From: Prorocentrum cordatum
Taxonomy: Eukaryota; Sar; Dinophyceae; Prorocentrales; Prorocentraceae
Reading direction: 5' to 3'
NCBI GenBank assembly: GCA_963575745.1
Contig: CAUYUJ010017994.1
Span: 1-47,500 of the forward strand
DNA length: 47,500 nucleotides
The notes beneath the pieces are model-generated. The model did no database searches, was not told where the DNA came from, and saw only the letters and a program-made list of their open reading frames with translations. A program made the translations under genes and the position numbers. Of this stretch, positions 31,330-41,300 are shown one piece after another (the first letter of the stretch is position 1; every line of letters starts with the position of its first letter).

Positions 31330-34190
31330 TGTAAGATATCCCGAGGAATCCTGAGGAGCCCCGCGGGGGTCTGAGACACCACTGGAGAAATCCTGAAGAA
31401 CCCTTTGGGGTCCAACGGGTTCCTGTGGGATCCTGAGGAATCCTTGGGGCTCGGGAGGCATCTCGTGGAATCCTGAAGGATCCTGGGGAACACGAGCGAA
31501 TCCTGAGGAGCCGTGATGCGAGCCCAGAAGAAGCCTAGGGGATCCTGCGGAATCCGCGTCGGTCCTGTGGAGTCCTTTGGAATCCTGAAGAATGCGACGG
31601 TGCCATGAGGAATCCTGACGGGCACCCCCATGAGGAGATCCTGAGGGATCCTGGGGAATCCGACAGAGTCCGTGAGCATCCTGAAGAATCTCTGAAAACC
31701 CTGAGGAATCATGGTGGGTCCTGGAGAGGAGGATGTTGGACTGCTCTGGGGGGGGTCTGGGGGATCCGGGCGAGTCTTTGGGGGTCATGAGGAGTTCTGA
31801 GGTGTCCCCACGAATCCTCGGGCGCCCTGAAGAATTCTAAGGCATCCAAAGGAACCCTGAGCAGGCCCGCAAGATTCTGAGCAACCCTGGCGAGATCCCG
31901 AATAATGCTTGGGGAATCCACAAGAGTTGTGCGAAGTTCTGAGGAATCCTGGGTTCTCGGGAGGAATCCTGAGGAATCCGGATGGATCCTGAGGAAAACG
32001 GACGAAACCTGAGGAGTCCTGAGGAGTCCAGAGGAAGCCTCGGGGATCCTGAGGAGTCCGTGTGTGTCGTGAGGATTCCTGTGCAATTCTGAAGAATGCT
32101 ATGGGGTCATGAGAAATCCTGAGGGTTTGAGGGGTGCCCTGAGGGGATCCTGAGGAATCCTGTGGGATCGGGAGGAGCCTTCAAGCATCCTGGAAAACCT
32201 TTGAGGAGGATCCTGGACTCTCCTGGTGAATCCTGAGGAGTCCTCGGGGGTCCTGAGAATTCCTGACGCGTCCTGAGGAGTCCTTGGGGGTCCTGAAGAA
32301 TTCTAAGACATCCTGAGGAATCCTGAGCAGCCCCTCGGGATCCTGAGAAACCCGAGTGGGATCCGGAAGAACTCTTGGGGGTTCCACGGGTTCCTGTGGG
32401 ATCCTGAGGGATCCTGAGGGATCCTGAGGAATCCCGGGGACTCGGGAGGAATCCTGAGGAATCTTAGCGAAGCCACAGGAATCCTAGGGAATCCTGAGGA
32501 TCCTTAGCGAAGCCAGAGGAATACTGGCGACCGGGGGGAATCCAAAGGAATCCTAGCGAATCCTGAGGAGTCCTGATGAGAGCCCAGAGGAAACCTAGGG
32601 GATCCTGAGGAATCCTTGTGGGCCTTGGGGAATCATGGGGGATCCTGAAGAATGCGAAGGAGTCCTGAGGAATCCTGAGGGGCACACTGAGGGGCTCCTG
32701 AGGAATCCTTTGGGCCCCTTCGGGGTCCTCAGGCATCCTGAGGAACCTTGGGGGATCCAGAGGTATCATCGTGGATCCTGAGAAGGAATACGTAGGACTC
32801 TTTGGGAGGGGGGGTCATGGGGAATCCTGAGGAGTCCTCGGGAATCCTGAGGAGTCCTGAGGTGTCCAGCGGAGTCCTGACGAATCCAAAGGAATCCTGA
32901 TGAGCCCAGAAGAAGCCTAAGAGATCCCGAGGAATCCTCGCATGTCCTGAGGATTCCTGAAGAGCCCAACGGAATCCTGAGAAATCCGAGGGTGATCCTG
33001 AAGATTCCTCTTGGGGTCCCAAGGGTTCCTGTGGGATCCTGAGGAACCCTGGGGCCTCGGGAGGAATCCTGAGGAATCCTTGGGGATCCTGAAGAATCCT
33101 GACAAATCCTGAATCCTGATGGGTCCAGAAGAAGCCTTGGGGATCCGGATGAATCCTGCGGAATCCTGAAGAATCCTGAGGGGTCCTGAGGAATCCTGAC
33201 GGGGTGCCCAGAAGGGATCCAGAGGAATCCTTGGGAAACCTAAGAAGGCCTTCAGCATCCTGAGGAATCGTGGGGGATCCTGAAGAATCGCTGAGGATCC
33301 GGAGGAAGAATCCATCGGACTCGTTTGGAGGGGGAGGGTCCTGGGGAGTCCTGAGGAATCCTGGGGAGTCCAGAGGAATCCTGAGGTGTCCTGAAGCATG
33401 ATTGGGCATCCTGAAGAATTCGAGAATATCCTGAAGAACCCTGAGGAGCCCAACGGAATCCTGAGAACCCCATGGGGAGATGCAGAAGAATCCTTGGGAA
33501 TCCCCAAGACTCCTGCGGGATCCTGAGGAATCCTTGGGACTCGGGAGGGGTCCTGAGGAATCCTGAAGGGTCCTGAGGATTCCTGACGAATCCGAAGGAA
33601 TCTTGATGAGTCCAGAAGAAGTCTGGGGGATCCTGAGGAATCCTAGAGGGTCCTGAGGAACCCTTGGGAATCCTCAAGACTGCTAAGGAATCCTTATGAA
33701 TCCTGAGGGGTACCCTGAGGGGATCCTGAGGAATCATGGGAGATACTAAAGAGTCCGTAGGCGTCCTGAGGAGACATGGTGGATCCCGAGGAATCCTGAA
33801 GTGTCCTGAGGAATCCTTGGGGAGTCCGGGGGAATCCTGAAGTGTCCTGAGGAATCCCTGGGGATCCTGCAGAATTTGAAGATATCCTGAAGAATCCTGA
33901 GGAGCCCAACGGAATCCTGAGAACCCCATGGGGAGATCCTGAAGAATCATTCGGGATCCCAAGGATTCCAAGGGGATCCTGGGGAATCCTGGGGACTCCT
34001 GAAGGAGCCTGAGGAATCCTGGAGGATCCTGAGGAATCCTCGGGAGTCCCGCGGAATGGTTCCTGAGGAATCCCGTGGAATCCTGGGGGGTCCTAAGGAA
34101 TCCTTGGAGATCCTAGAGAGTCCGGAGGAGTCCTCAGAAATCCAGACGAATCCTACGGGATTCGCCGAAATCCGGGGAAAACATCTGGAA
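31330..34190. repeat. 2.9-kb array of a degenerate 10-mer (AATCCTGAGG)
   Basis: Units such as aatcctgagg, gatcctgagg, aatccttggg and agtcctgagg follow each other at 10-base steps for almost three kilobases. Minus-strand frames translate to endless Pro-Gln-Asp-Ser-Ser-Gly-Phe-Leu-Arg-Ile variants, which are repeat artefacts. Longer direct similarities (for example around 33435-33480 and 33893-33940, both containing caacggaatcctgagaaccc) point to higher-order duplication. Confidence 0.95.
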
Positions 34191-34375
34191 ACGCGCCAGG
34201 AATGCCGACCCTTTCGGCACCTTGCGCTGCCGCCCCAGTGCCAACCTTTTCTCCGGCCCTGTGCGGCTAGCCCTCGGTCGCTGGAGCTTTGCGTACCCTT
34301 GAGGATAAGCATTTGAGTCTTGAGAGAAGAAAAAGATCTCAACAACAAGCCGGGGACGGTGTCAACGCCTTACCG

Positions 34376-34376
<1 letters not shown>
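34191..34376. other. Short unique spacer
   Basis: No gene or repeat recognised between the 10-mer array and the CAA array. Confidence 0.4.
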
Positions 34377-34454
<78 letters not shown>

Positions 34455-34464
34455 TCAACAACCA

Positions 34465-34496
<32 letters not shown>

Positions 34497-34556
34497 CCAA
34501 TGACAACGACAACGACAATTACATCATCACCAACAACATTACCAACAACAACAACA

Positions 34557-34587
<31 letters not shown>

Positions 34588-34640
34588 ACGACGACGACGG
34601 CGACGACAACGACAACAAGAACAACAACAACAACCACAAT
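34377..34640. repeat. (CAA)n to (CGA)n triplet array
   Basis: Grades from caacaa through cagcaa and cgacaa to cgacga, then returns to acaaca. Confidence 0.95.
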
Positions 34641-34925
34641 CATTTTACCCGAACGCTCAGTGTTCTCCCCAGTGCCAGGGTTTTCATGCGACGCCAGCCA
34701 ATACCCCCACTTCGTGGGGGGGCAATGCAAGCTCTACCAAACATCCACACGACTCTCGGGAACCACCCACACCCAGCTTCCCGCCCTATGACGTCAGGAC
34801 ACTTCACTTCGTGGCGCGCGGACGATCGTGGATACTACACTGGCGTGGAGTACACACCCGCAGAGGTTAATCACTTGTTTGGGCCCCGCATGTGCCCCGC
34901 ATCGTGCATTTGTTGCGCATGATAT

Positions 34926-35002
34926 GAGAGCAAGACAGAGAGAGAGAGAGAGCAAGACAGAGAGACAGAGAGAGAGAGAGAGAGAGAGCAAGACAGAGAG
35001 CC
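34926..35002. repeat. (GA)n microsatellite with gcaagacagag phrases
   Basis: The phrase gagagcaagacagagaga recurs three times within the GA tract. Confidence 0.9.
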
Positions 35003-35814
35003 AGAGGAGAGCTACGGTGCGATTCGTGTGATTTTATGATGCGCGGTGCTAAAATTCTTAAAAACCCAATGGTTTTTGGAGATTTCGGCGTGCGCGCGCG
35101 AAGAAAAAACGAATGTGTCCCGCATGGTATTATTTGACAGGGATGATGGCCCTGGCAGGTGCGCAAACGTTGTCGCAGAAGTTCGAAAAAGTTGCTCGCA
35201 AAAGCCCGTTTGACAGAATTGTTTAAAAAGTGTTGGTTTTCCTACGAATCCGCAAGAGCGCGCGGAAGAACATTTTGACAATTTTTTCTTAAAAAACCAT
35301 TGGGTTTTTGATGTTTTTATGTTAAAATCGCTACGAAACCTAAGGTTTTGGAAGGATTTCGTCTTGCGCGCACGAATGTCCACTTTACCTTATTTTTTGC
35401 AAGAGATTCTTGCAATTTGATCAAGTAAGAACAAGAATTTTCATTTTATAGTGTTTTTTGCAAGGGAAAACGGAGTACAACAAAACAACCGGATCCGGTA
35501 ATAATTCACTTTTCTGAAGCTTTCGCTAAAAAATGATGAAAATGTAGCTGCGGCCTAGGTTTTGGAGGGGGGTCGCGCACCAGGGGTCCCAACAATAATT
35601 ATTCTTTAGAAGTAATAATGTTCAACAACACACGAAGCGCCCCCGCCCTTCCTCCACGCAAGGCAACTATCAACAAAAGCGCCTCATACAGAGCAAAACA
35701 CTTACCCGAGACGCACCCGAGACGCACCCAGCCCCTTCTCCACAGGAGGCGACAATTTGCATGCACGCTCCATACAAAATAATACATCGCGCCTCACCTC
35801 CGCCGTGCCGCCCA
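35003..35814. other. AT-rich gene-free stretch with an internal degenerate repeat
   Basis: The words ttcttaaaaacccaatggtt (near 35055) and ttcttaaaaaaccattgggt (near 35286) each lead into a gatttcg...gcgcgcac phrase, suggesting two diverged copies of one sequence. No coding frame. Confidence 0.5.
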
Positions 35815-37190
35815 GGAGCCCACGGAAGTGGCGACAATTAATTGCGCGGTTCGCAGCCCATGAGGGGAGCCGCGAGGTCTCGAAATGATATGCGCTGCCC
35901 ACACCTGCGCCGTGCCTCCCAAAAGCCCACGAAAATGGCGACGGCTGCGCAATTCGGAACTCCCGAGGGAGGTGCGAGGTCTCGTCTGGGTACGCGTACA
36001 ATTCCACTCCATCACGCCTGCAAAGAACCCCGGAAAACGACGACAATTGCGAATTCGCAAGCGAAGTCTCGTCTTGGTGCGCGTACACCTCCAACTCCGC
36101 TAGACCTCCCCGCAGCCGACGAAAAATGGCGACGATTGCGCAGCTCGAAACCACCCAACGAGCCGCGACCTCTCATTTTGGACCGCGTACATCTGCATTC
36201 CACTGGACCTCCCAGCAGCCCACGAAAGCGGCGACGATTGCGCAATTCGCAGCCGCCCCAAAAGCCGCGAGGTCCTGCCTGGGTGCCCGTACAACTTCAC
36301 TACGCTGGACTTCCCAGGAGCCCACGAAAGTGACGACGATTGCGCAATTCGCAGCCACCCAGGTAGCCGCAAAGTCTGGCCTGGGCGCGCGTACACCTCC
36401 ACTCCGCTGGACATCCCAGGAGCACACGAAAGCGGCGACAGTTGCCAAATTCGCAACCCCCGACGGAGCGCACAGGATGCAGGCGGAGACATGCGGAAGA
36501 GGCGGTAGGAGGCGAGGGAAGAGGGGGAAAGGGAGGGAGGAGGAGGAAGACAAGCGAGCATTGCTCTATTCAAAAGAGAAGCCAGCACAGGAGGGTCAGG
36601 AAAAACTCGTTGCGAAGTATGCAGCACCTTTGAACGTTCCCCCAAACAAGCCCCTCCCAATCACGAGCAAACCGTGGCAACACAGACTGCACAAAGGATG
36701 GCGACGACAAGGAAGCCACAGAACATGCAAAGGGGGACAGAAGGAGGAGGAGAAGGAAGGAGGAGGAGGAAGAGAAATAAATGCTGGTGAGACTACCAGA
36801 ACCACCCAGGGCTATCATAGTCGACGGTATACCCGCGCCGTTGGACCTCCCAACAGCCCACGAAAAATGGCGACAGCTAAGCGGTTCACAACCACCCAAG
36901 GAGATGCGAGGTTCCAGAGGGGCCCGCGTGACTGCCATCTCCGCTGGGCACCCCACCAGCCCACGGTCGCGGCGACAGTTGCGCCGTTCGCGGCCCCGCA
37001 TGGAGCCGTGAGGTCCCGCAGGGGTCCGCATGACTACCCACTCCGCTGGACCTCCAGGGAGCCCACGAAAGGGGCGACGACTGCGCAGTTATCAGCCCCG
37101 CACGGAGCCGCGGGGTCCCGCAGGGGTCCGCGCAACTGCCCCTCTCCTGGACCTCCTAAGGGCCTGCGAAAGTGGCGGCCGTTGCGCAGT
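35815..37190. repeat. About 100-bp degenerate minisatellite, two blocks
   Basis: The phrases gcccacgaaagtggcgacga, attgcgcaattcgcagcc and gcgcgtacacctccactccg recur about every 99-104 bases across 35815-36480 and again across 36840-37190. GA-rich sequence separates the blocks. The plus-strand open frame 36126-37193 follows the repeat and is probably not a gene. Confidence 0.8.
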
Positions 37191-37586
37191 TAAGCCTCCT
37201 AGTAGGAAGGGTAAGAGGAATAGAGGCAGGGAGGCAGGACTATAGATGAAAGAAAGTATGTGTGGTGGGTAAGAAGCGTACCGTAGCGGACCAACGCTAT
37301 GACGATATGGGCTCTAACGTGTTTCTACGTTTCCGTATTTCTGGGTTTATGTGGAAGTGGCCCACGGAGGCGTCGACAACCAAACGTTTGCCTCCTGCCA
37401 AAATGGCCACCTGTCGGTGCGAGGGGAGGTGGGGCGGAGCCAAAACCACATGAGATTTGACTGATCTGGAGGCTGGACCTGACGCCTGTGCATAAGTACG
37501 GACGGGGATAAAATCCCCAGCTCACGGATGACGGCAGTGGTCCGCTGCGGACACCATCAGAAGTTCAAGCTTGAAGGTGCTAACAA

Positions 37587-37587
<1 letters not shown>
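37191..37587. other. Gene-free stretch
   Basis: No gene, repeat or motif recognised. Confidence 0.4.
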
Positions 37588-37632
<45 letters not shown>

Positions 37633-37805
37633 ATATACATATATACACTCACATCCATACATACATACATACATACATACATACATGCACGCATGCATAC
37701 AGCATACATACATACATATATACAACATACATACATACAATACATACATACATACATACAGACAGACATACATACAGATATACATGTGTATATATATATA
37801 TATGC
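37588..37805. repeat. (TA)n and (CATA)n microsatellites
   Basis: (AT)n at 37588-37626, catacatac-type tetranucleotides at 37655-37770, and a short (TA)n near 37790. Confidence 0.97.
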
Positions 37806-38009
37806 TCCCCCCCCCCCTCCCCACATGATCATGCACATTCTCACATCATCCCTCCAGTCATCATAACCCGTTCCTTCCTCCTGTTTTTCTTCATGATGGT
37901 TTGCTACGTTGCAAACCGCAATTCCCTCGATTGCAATCCAAACACTTCAGCGCGAAGCGACTTCAGTCTTTCGCGGCGCATTGCAATCCAATCTCACCAT
38001 CTCACGTTT

Positions 38010-38860
38010 ATGATGCCCCTCCTCCTCCTCCTCAGCATCCTACTCCTTCTCAACCTCAAGCTCCCCCTCCCTCTCTTTCTCTTTCTCATCTTTCTTCTTT
38101 GAAGCGTTCTCCACCTTCTCCTCATAATTGTCCTCTCCTCCTCGTCCTCCTCTTCCTCCTCCTCCTCGATACCAAACGCCTTGTCCTCCTCGTCCTCCTC
38201 CTCATTTTCCTCCTCTACCGTCTCCCAGTCCTCCTCCACATCCTCTTCCTCCTTATGTTTGTTTTCTTCCCCCTCCGCTTCAAAATCAAATGCATTGGCC
38301 TCAACTCTTCTCTTCCTCCTCCTCTTCCTTCTCCTTCCCCTCGCCCTCCTCATTCTATGAATCCTCATCCACTTCTTCCTCATGTTTGTCCTCGTCATTA
38401 TCCTCCTCCTACCCCCTCTCACTTTCAAACTCCTTGTCCTCCTCTTCCTCCCCCTCCTCCTCCTCCTCCCCCTTGTCCTCTTCATCTTCCTTCTCTGAAT
38501 CCTCCTCCATCTCCTCTTCGGCATGTTGTCCTCCTCCTATTCCAATTCCGCAAAGTTAAACTCATTGTCCTCCTCCTGCTTCTCTTCCCCTCCTCCTTCT
38601 TTAAATTATCCTCAAGCTCTCCCTCATGTTTGTCCTCCTCATCAGAATCCTCCTACTATTCGTCCTTCTCCGCCTTCTCTGAATCCTCATTCACCTCTTC
38701 CTCCTCCTCCTTCTCCTCCTCCCAATGTTTGTCCTCCTGCTCATCGTCTCCTCCTCCTCCCCCTCCACCACCTCCTCCCCCACCTTCTCCTCCAAACCAT
38801 ATTTGCCCTACTCCTCAAAATTGAGCCCCTTGTTCTCCTCCTCCTCCTCCGCGTCATCTG
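38010..38860. repeat. Polypyrimidine (CTC/TCC)n tract
   Basis: About 850 bases strongly enriched in cctcctcc and ttcctcctc. Ser/Pro/Leu-rich plus-strand and Arg/Glu-rich minus-strand ORFs are artefacts. Confidence 0.9.
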
Positions 38861-38929
38861 GTGAATGCCGAGCTCCAGTGGCGCCAGCCATAGTTGAGCA
38901 ACATCCTCCCCCATTTTCCACCGCCTCTT

Positions 38930-40060
38930 CCTAGCTGCGGAGCGGCGTTCACAACAAGTTTTGCGAATAATGATTCGTAGCGGAAGGTTGCTCGCAAGGT
39001 TTGTTGTGGAGTTGCATTCGCAATTAGATTGGAGGGTAACGCCTCGAAGTGGAGAGGAGGGGGCTGAGTGATCAGGAGCCGTAGCAGCAGGAGGAGTAGG
39101 AGGAGGAAGAAGAGGAGGGTGAGGAGCATGACGAAGGTGAGGAGCAACACCTTACTCACAAAACTAGGTGTGGAGCGGCGTCCACAGCTAGTTTTGCGAG
39201 TAATGTTTCGTAGCAGGAGGCTGCTCACAAAACTGGTTGTGGAGCTGCGTTCACAACTAGATTTGCGAGTGACGCCACGAAGCGGAGAGGTGGGGGTAGA
39301 GTGAAGAAACGAAGGAGGAGGAAGGGGGGAGGAGCAGGAGGAGTATGAGGAGGAAGAAGAGGAGGGTGAGGAGCATGACGAAGGTGAGGAGCAACACCTT
39401 ACTCACAAAACTAGGTGTGGAGCGGCGTTCACATTTAGTTTTGCGAGTAATGTCTCTTATCAAGAGGCTGCTCGCAAAACTGGTTGCGGAGCTGCGTTCG
39501 CAACTAGATTTGTGAGTGACGCCATGAAGCGGAGAGGTGGGGTTGAGTGAAGAAAAGAAGGAGGAGGAAGGATGGGGAGGAGCAGGAGGAGTAGGAGGAG
39601 GAAGAAGAGGAGGGTGAGGAGCATGACGAGGGTGAGGAGGAAGACATCACTCACAAAACTAGGTGTGGAGCGGCGTTCACAGCTAGTTTTGCGAGTAATG
39701 TTTCGTAGCAGGAGGCTGCTCGCAGAACTGATTGGGGAGCTGCGTTCACAACTAGATTTGTGAGTGACGCCACGAAGCGGAGAGGTGGGGGTAAAGTGAA
39801 GAAAAGAAGGAGGATGGGGGGAGGAGCAGCAGGAGTAGGAGGAGGAAGAAGAGGAGGGTGAAGAGCATGACGAAGGTGAGGAGCAACACCTTACTCACAA
39901 AACTAAGTGTGGAGCGGCGTTCACAGCTAGTTGTGCGAGTAATGTTTCGTAGCAGGAGGCTGCTCGCAGAACTGATTGGGGAGCCGCGTTCACAACTAGA
40001 TTTGCGAGTGACGCCACGAAGCGGGGAGGCGGGGGTAAAGTGAAGAAAAGAAGGAGGAGG
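38930..40060. repeat. About 245-bp satellite array, left part
   Basis: Successive ends of the word agcggcg fall near 38946, 39180, 39427, 39675 and 39919, giving periods of 234-248. Each unit has two imperfect hairpins (first arm ttactcacaaaactag, answered by ctagttttgcgagtaa) and a GGA/GAA-rich spacer. The array is cut by the YR element and resumes at 46937. Confidence 0.95.
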
Positions 40061-40212
40061 AGGGGAGAAGCAGGCCGCTCGATGATGTATTTGTCAACTA
40101 ACCATCTTGTGCCATCGCCGCGACGTCTGGGAGCGAGCGGACGAGGGCACGAGAGCCTCGAAAAGATTAAAGTGAGCGAACGAAGATACTGAACAACGTG
40201 AGACAAGCATCC
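40061..40212 (-). repeat. Split direct repeat B2
   Basis: 152 bases from aggggagaagcaggccgctc to agacaagcatcc. Matches 40331-40482 at an offset of 270 with two differences seen (accatcttgt versus acaatcttgc). Confidence 0.95.
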
Positions 40213-40240
40213 AGGAGCAGAGGCATTGGGCTGGCACAGG

Positions 40241-40330
40241 GAGGCGGAAGAGGCTTGGACCGCGGTGGTTGCGGTCAGCACAGAGAATGCCCGCGGCCAG
40301 CCCCCTCCTTCACGTGCACGCACCCCCAGG
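40241..40330 (-). repeat. Split direct repeat A2
   Basis: 90 bases from gaggcggaagaggcttggac to cgcacccccagg. Matches 46847-46936 with two differences (cacgtgcacg versus cacgcgcgcg). It abuts B1 directly. Confidence 0.95.
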
Positions 40331-40482
40331 AGGGGAGAAGCAGGCCGCTCGATGATGTATTTGTCAACTAACAATCTTGCGCCATCGCCGCGACGTCTGG
40401 GAGCGAGCGGACGAGGGCACGAGAGCCTCGAAAAGATTAAAGTGAGCGAACGAAGATACTGAACAACGTGAGACAAGCATCC
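40331..40482 (-). repeat. Split direct repeat B1
   Basis: First copy of the 152-base repeat, starting 30 bases downstream of the MTase stop codon in element orientation. Confidence 0.95.
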
Positions 40483-40511
40483 CAAACCTCCCAATCCGAA
40501 GGAAAGAGTTC

Positions 40512-41300
40512 TCAAATGTTATACTCGTTGCGGGCTTTCGAGACCAGAATGGAAGCCAGCACGTGAGCAAGGCACGCAGGGTACGGCATTGCCAGGACAG
40601 TCCAGCGAATTCCTTTTGGCCCCCCGCCTTCCAAGTGCTGGTGAGGGCGGCCTGCGCGACTACAAAGACCCCTCCCTGAGCAGACCCGGCTCAACTTGAC
40701 GAGGTCGTCAGGGCACACATTACCGACTAAAAAACGGGTCCGTTTTCGCCACGGCTTACCCCGCTGACAAAAATCTGTAACAACTGGAATGGCACTGCTG
40801 CGCGCAACAAAAACTTTCATCTTCTGATCATGCCACATTTTGGAAGTGTGGGGGTTCTCGAGAACCCAGGGGACCCCGGCGGACTGGGCGGCACGGGCCA
40901 AGTCGAGAGCTGCGTCCAGCGTGGCATTTCCGAGATCGACCTTGGCCTGGTCGCTCGCCCCTAACCCAGGGATCCCCCTAATATACTTCCGAGACCGAAT
41001 TGGATATGTACGATCACGAGCGGCTGACCACGAACTACAAGGGGGAGCGAGCATCAAGGCTATACAACGTCCGTTAGCGAGATCTTGCTTGATGGGCCTA
41101 CGCACTGAGCTACTACACAGGCCCCCCGAGGCCCCATGCAAGAGGTCCCACTCGCGAGCGTTGAAACCATTCGACCGAATTTTCTTGCTAACTACTCCAC
41201 CTCCAGCGAAACAATCAGCTACATATGTCTTATTCACGCATGCTGGCGACCGAAGGCTAGCGGGGCGCATCTGCCGAGGAACACATCCGCGAGCAGTGAC
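40512..41300 (-). CDS. C5-cytosine-methyltransferase-like domain of the YR element
   Basis: The open frame extends upstream to 41951, but only the part after about 41300 looks coding. Motifs: an AdoMet loop VADCFAGGG (41222-41196) like motif I; APPCSSWS with the presumed catalytic Cys at 41039-41037 (motif IV); WVLENP (about 40868-40851; Glu-Asn-Pro, where many C5 enzymes have Glu-Asn-Val); and WRKRTRF (about 40751-40731), like the Q-x-R-x-R of motif VIII. It ends ASILVSKARNEYNI. It lies one frame away from the RT-RH-YR ORF, whose stop at 41234 falls just before the domain. Either a frameshift (programmed or mutational) joins them, or the enzyme is made separately, though no good start codon is obvious. 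C5 methyltransferases carried by retrotransposons are known from dinoflagellates and other eukaryotes. Target specificity is unknown. Confidence 0.65.
   Translation of the reverse strand, partial: VTARGCVPRQMRPASLRSPACVNKTYVADCFAGGGVVSKKIRSNGFNAREWDLLHGASGGLCSSSVRRPIKQDLANGRCIALMLAPPCSSWSAARDRTYPIRSRKYIRGIPGLGASDQAKVDLGNATLDAALDLARAAQSAGVPWVLENPHTSKMWHDQKMKVFVARSSAIPVVTDFCQRGKPWRKRTRFLVGNVCPDDLVKLSRVCSGRGLCSRAGRPHQHLEGGGPKGIRWTVLAMPYPACLAHVLASILVSKARNEYNI

Noticed and set aside
31315-34348. Series of minus-strand ORFs rich in PQDSSG
   Set aside because: Translation of the 10-mer array; lengths simply reflect where repeat variants create stops.
36126-37193. Plus-strand 355-codon ORF with repeated APTKAATIAQFA-like units
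   Set aside because: The repeat unit is near 99 bases, so the frame stays open by chance. The same repeats extend outside the ORF and there is no conserved non-repeat domain.
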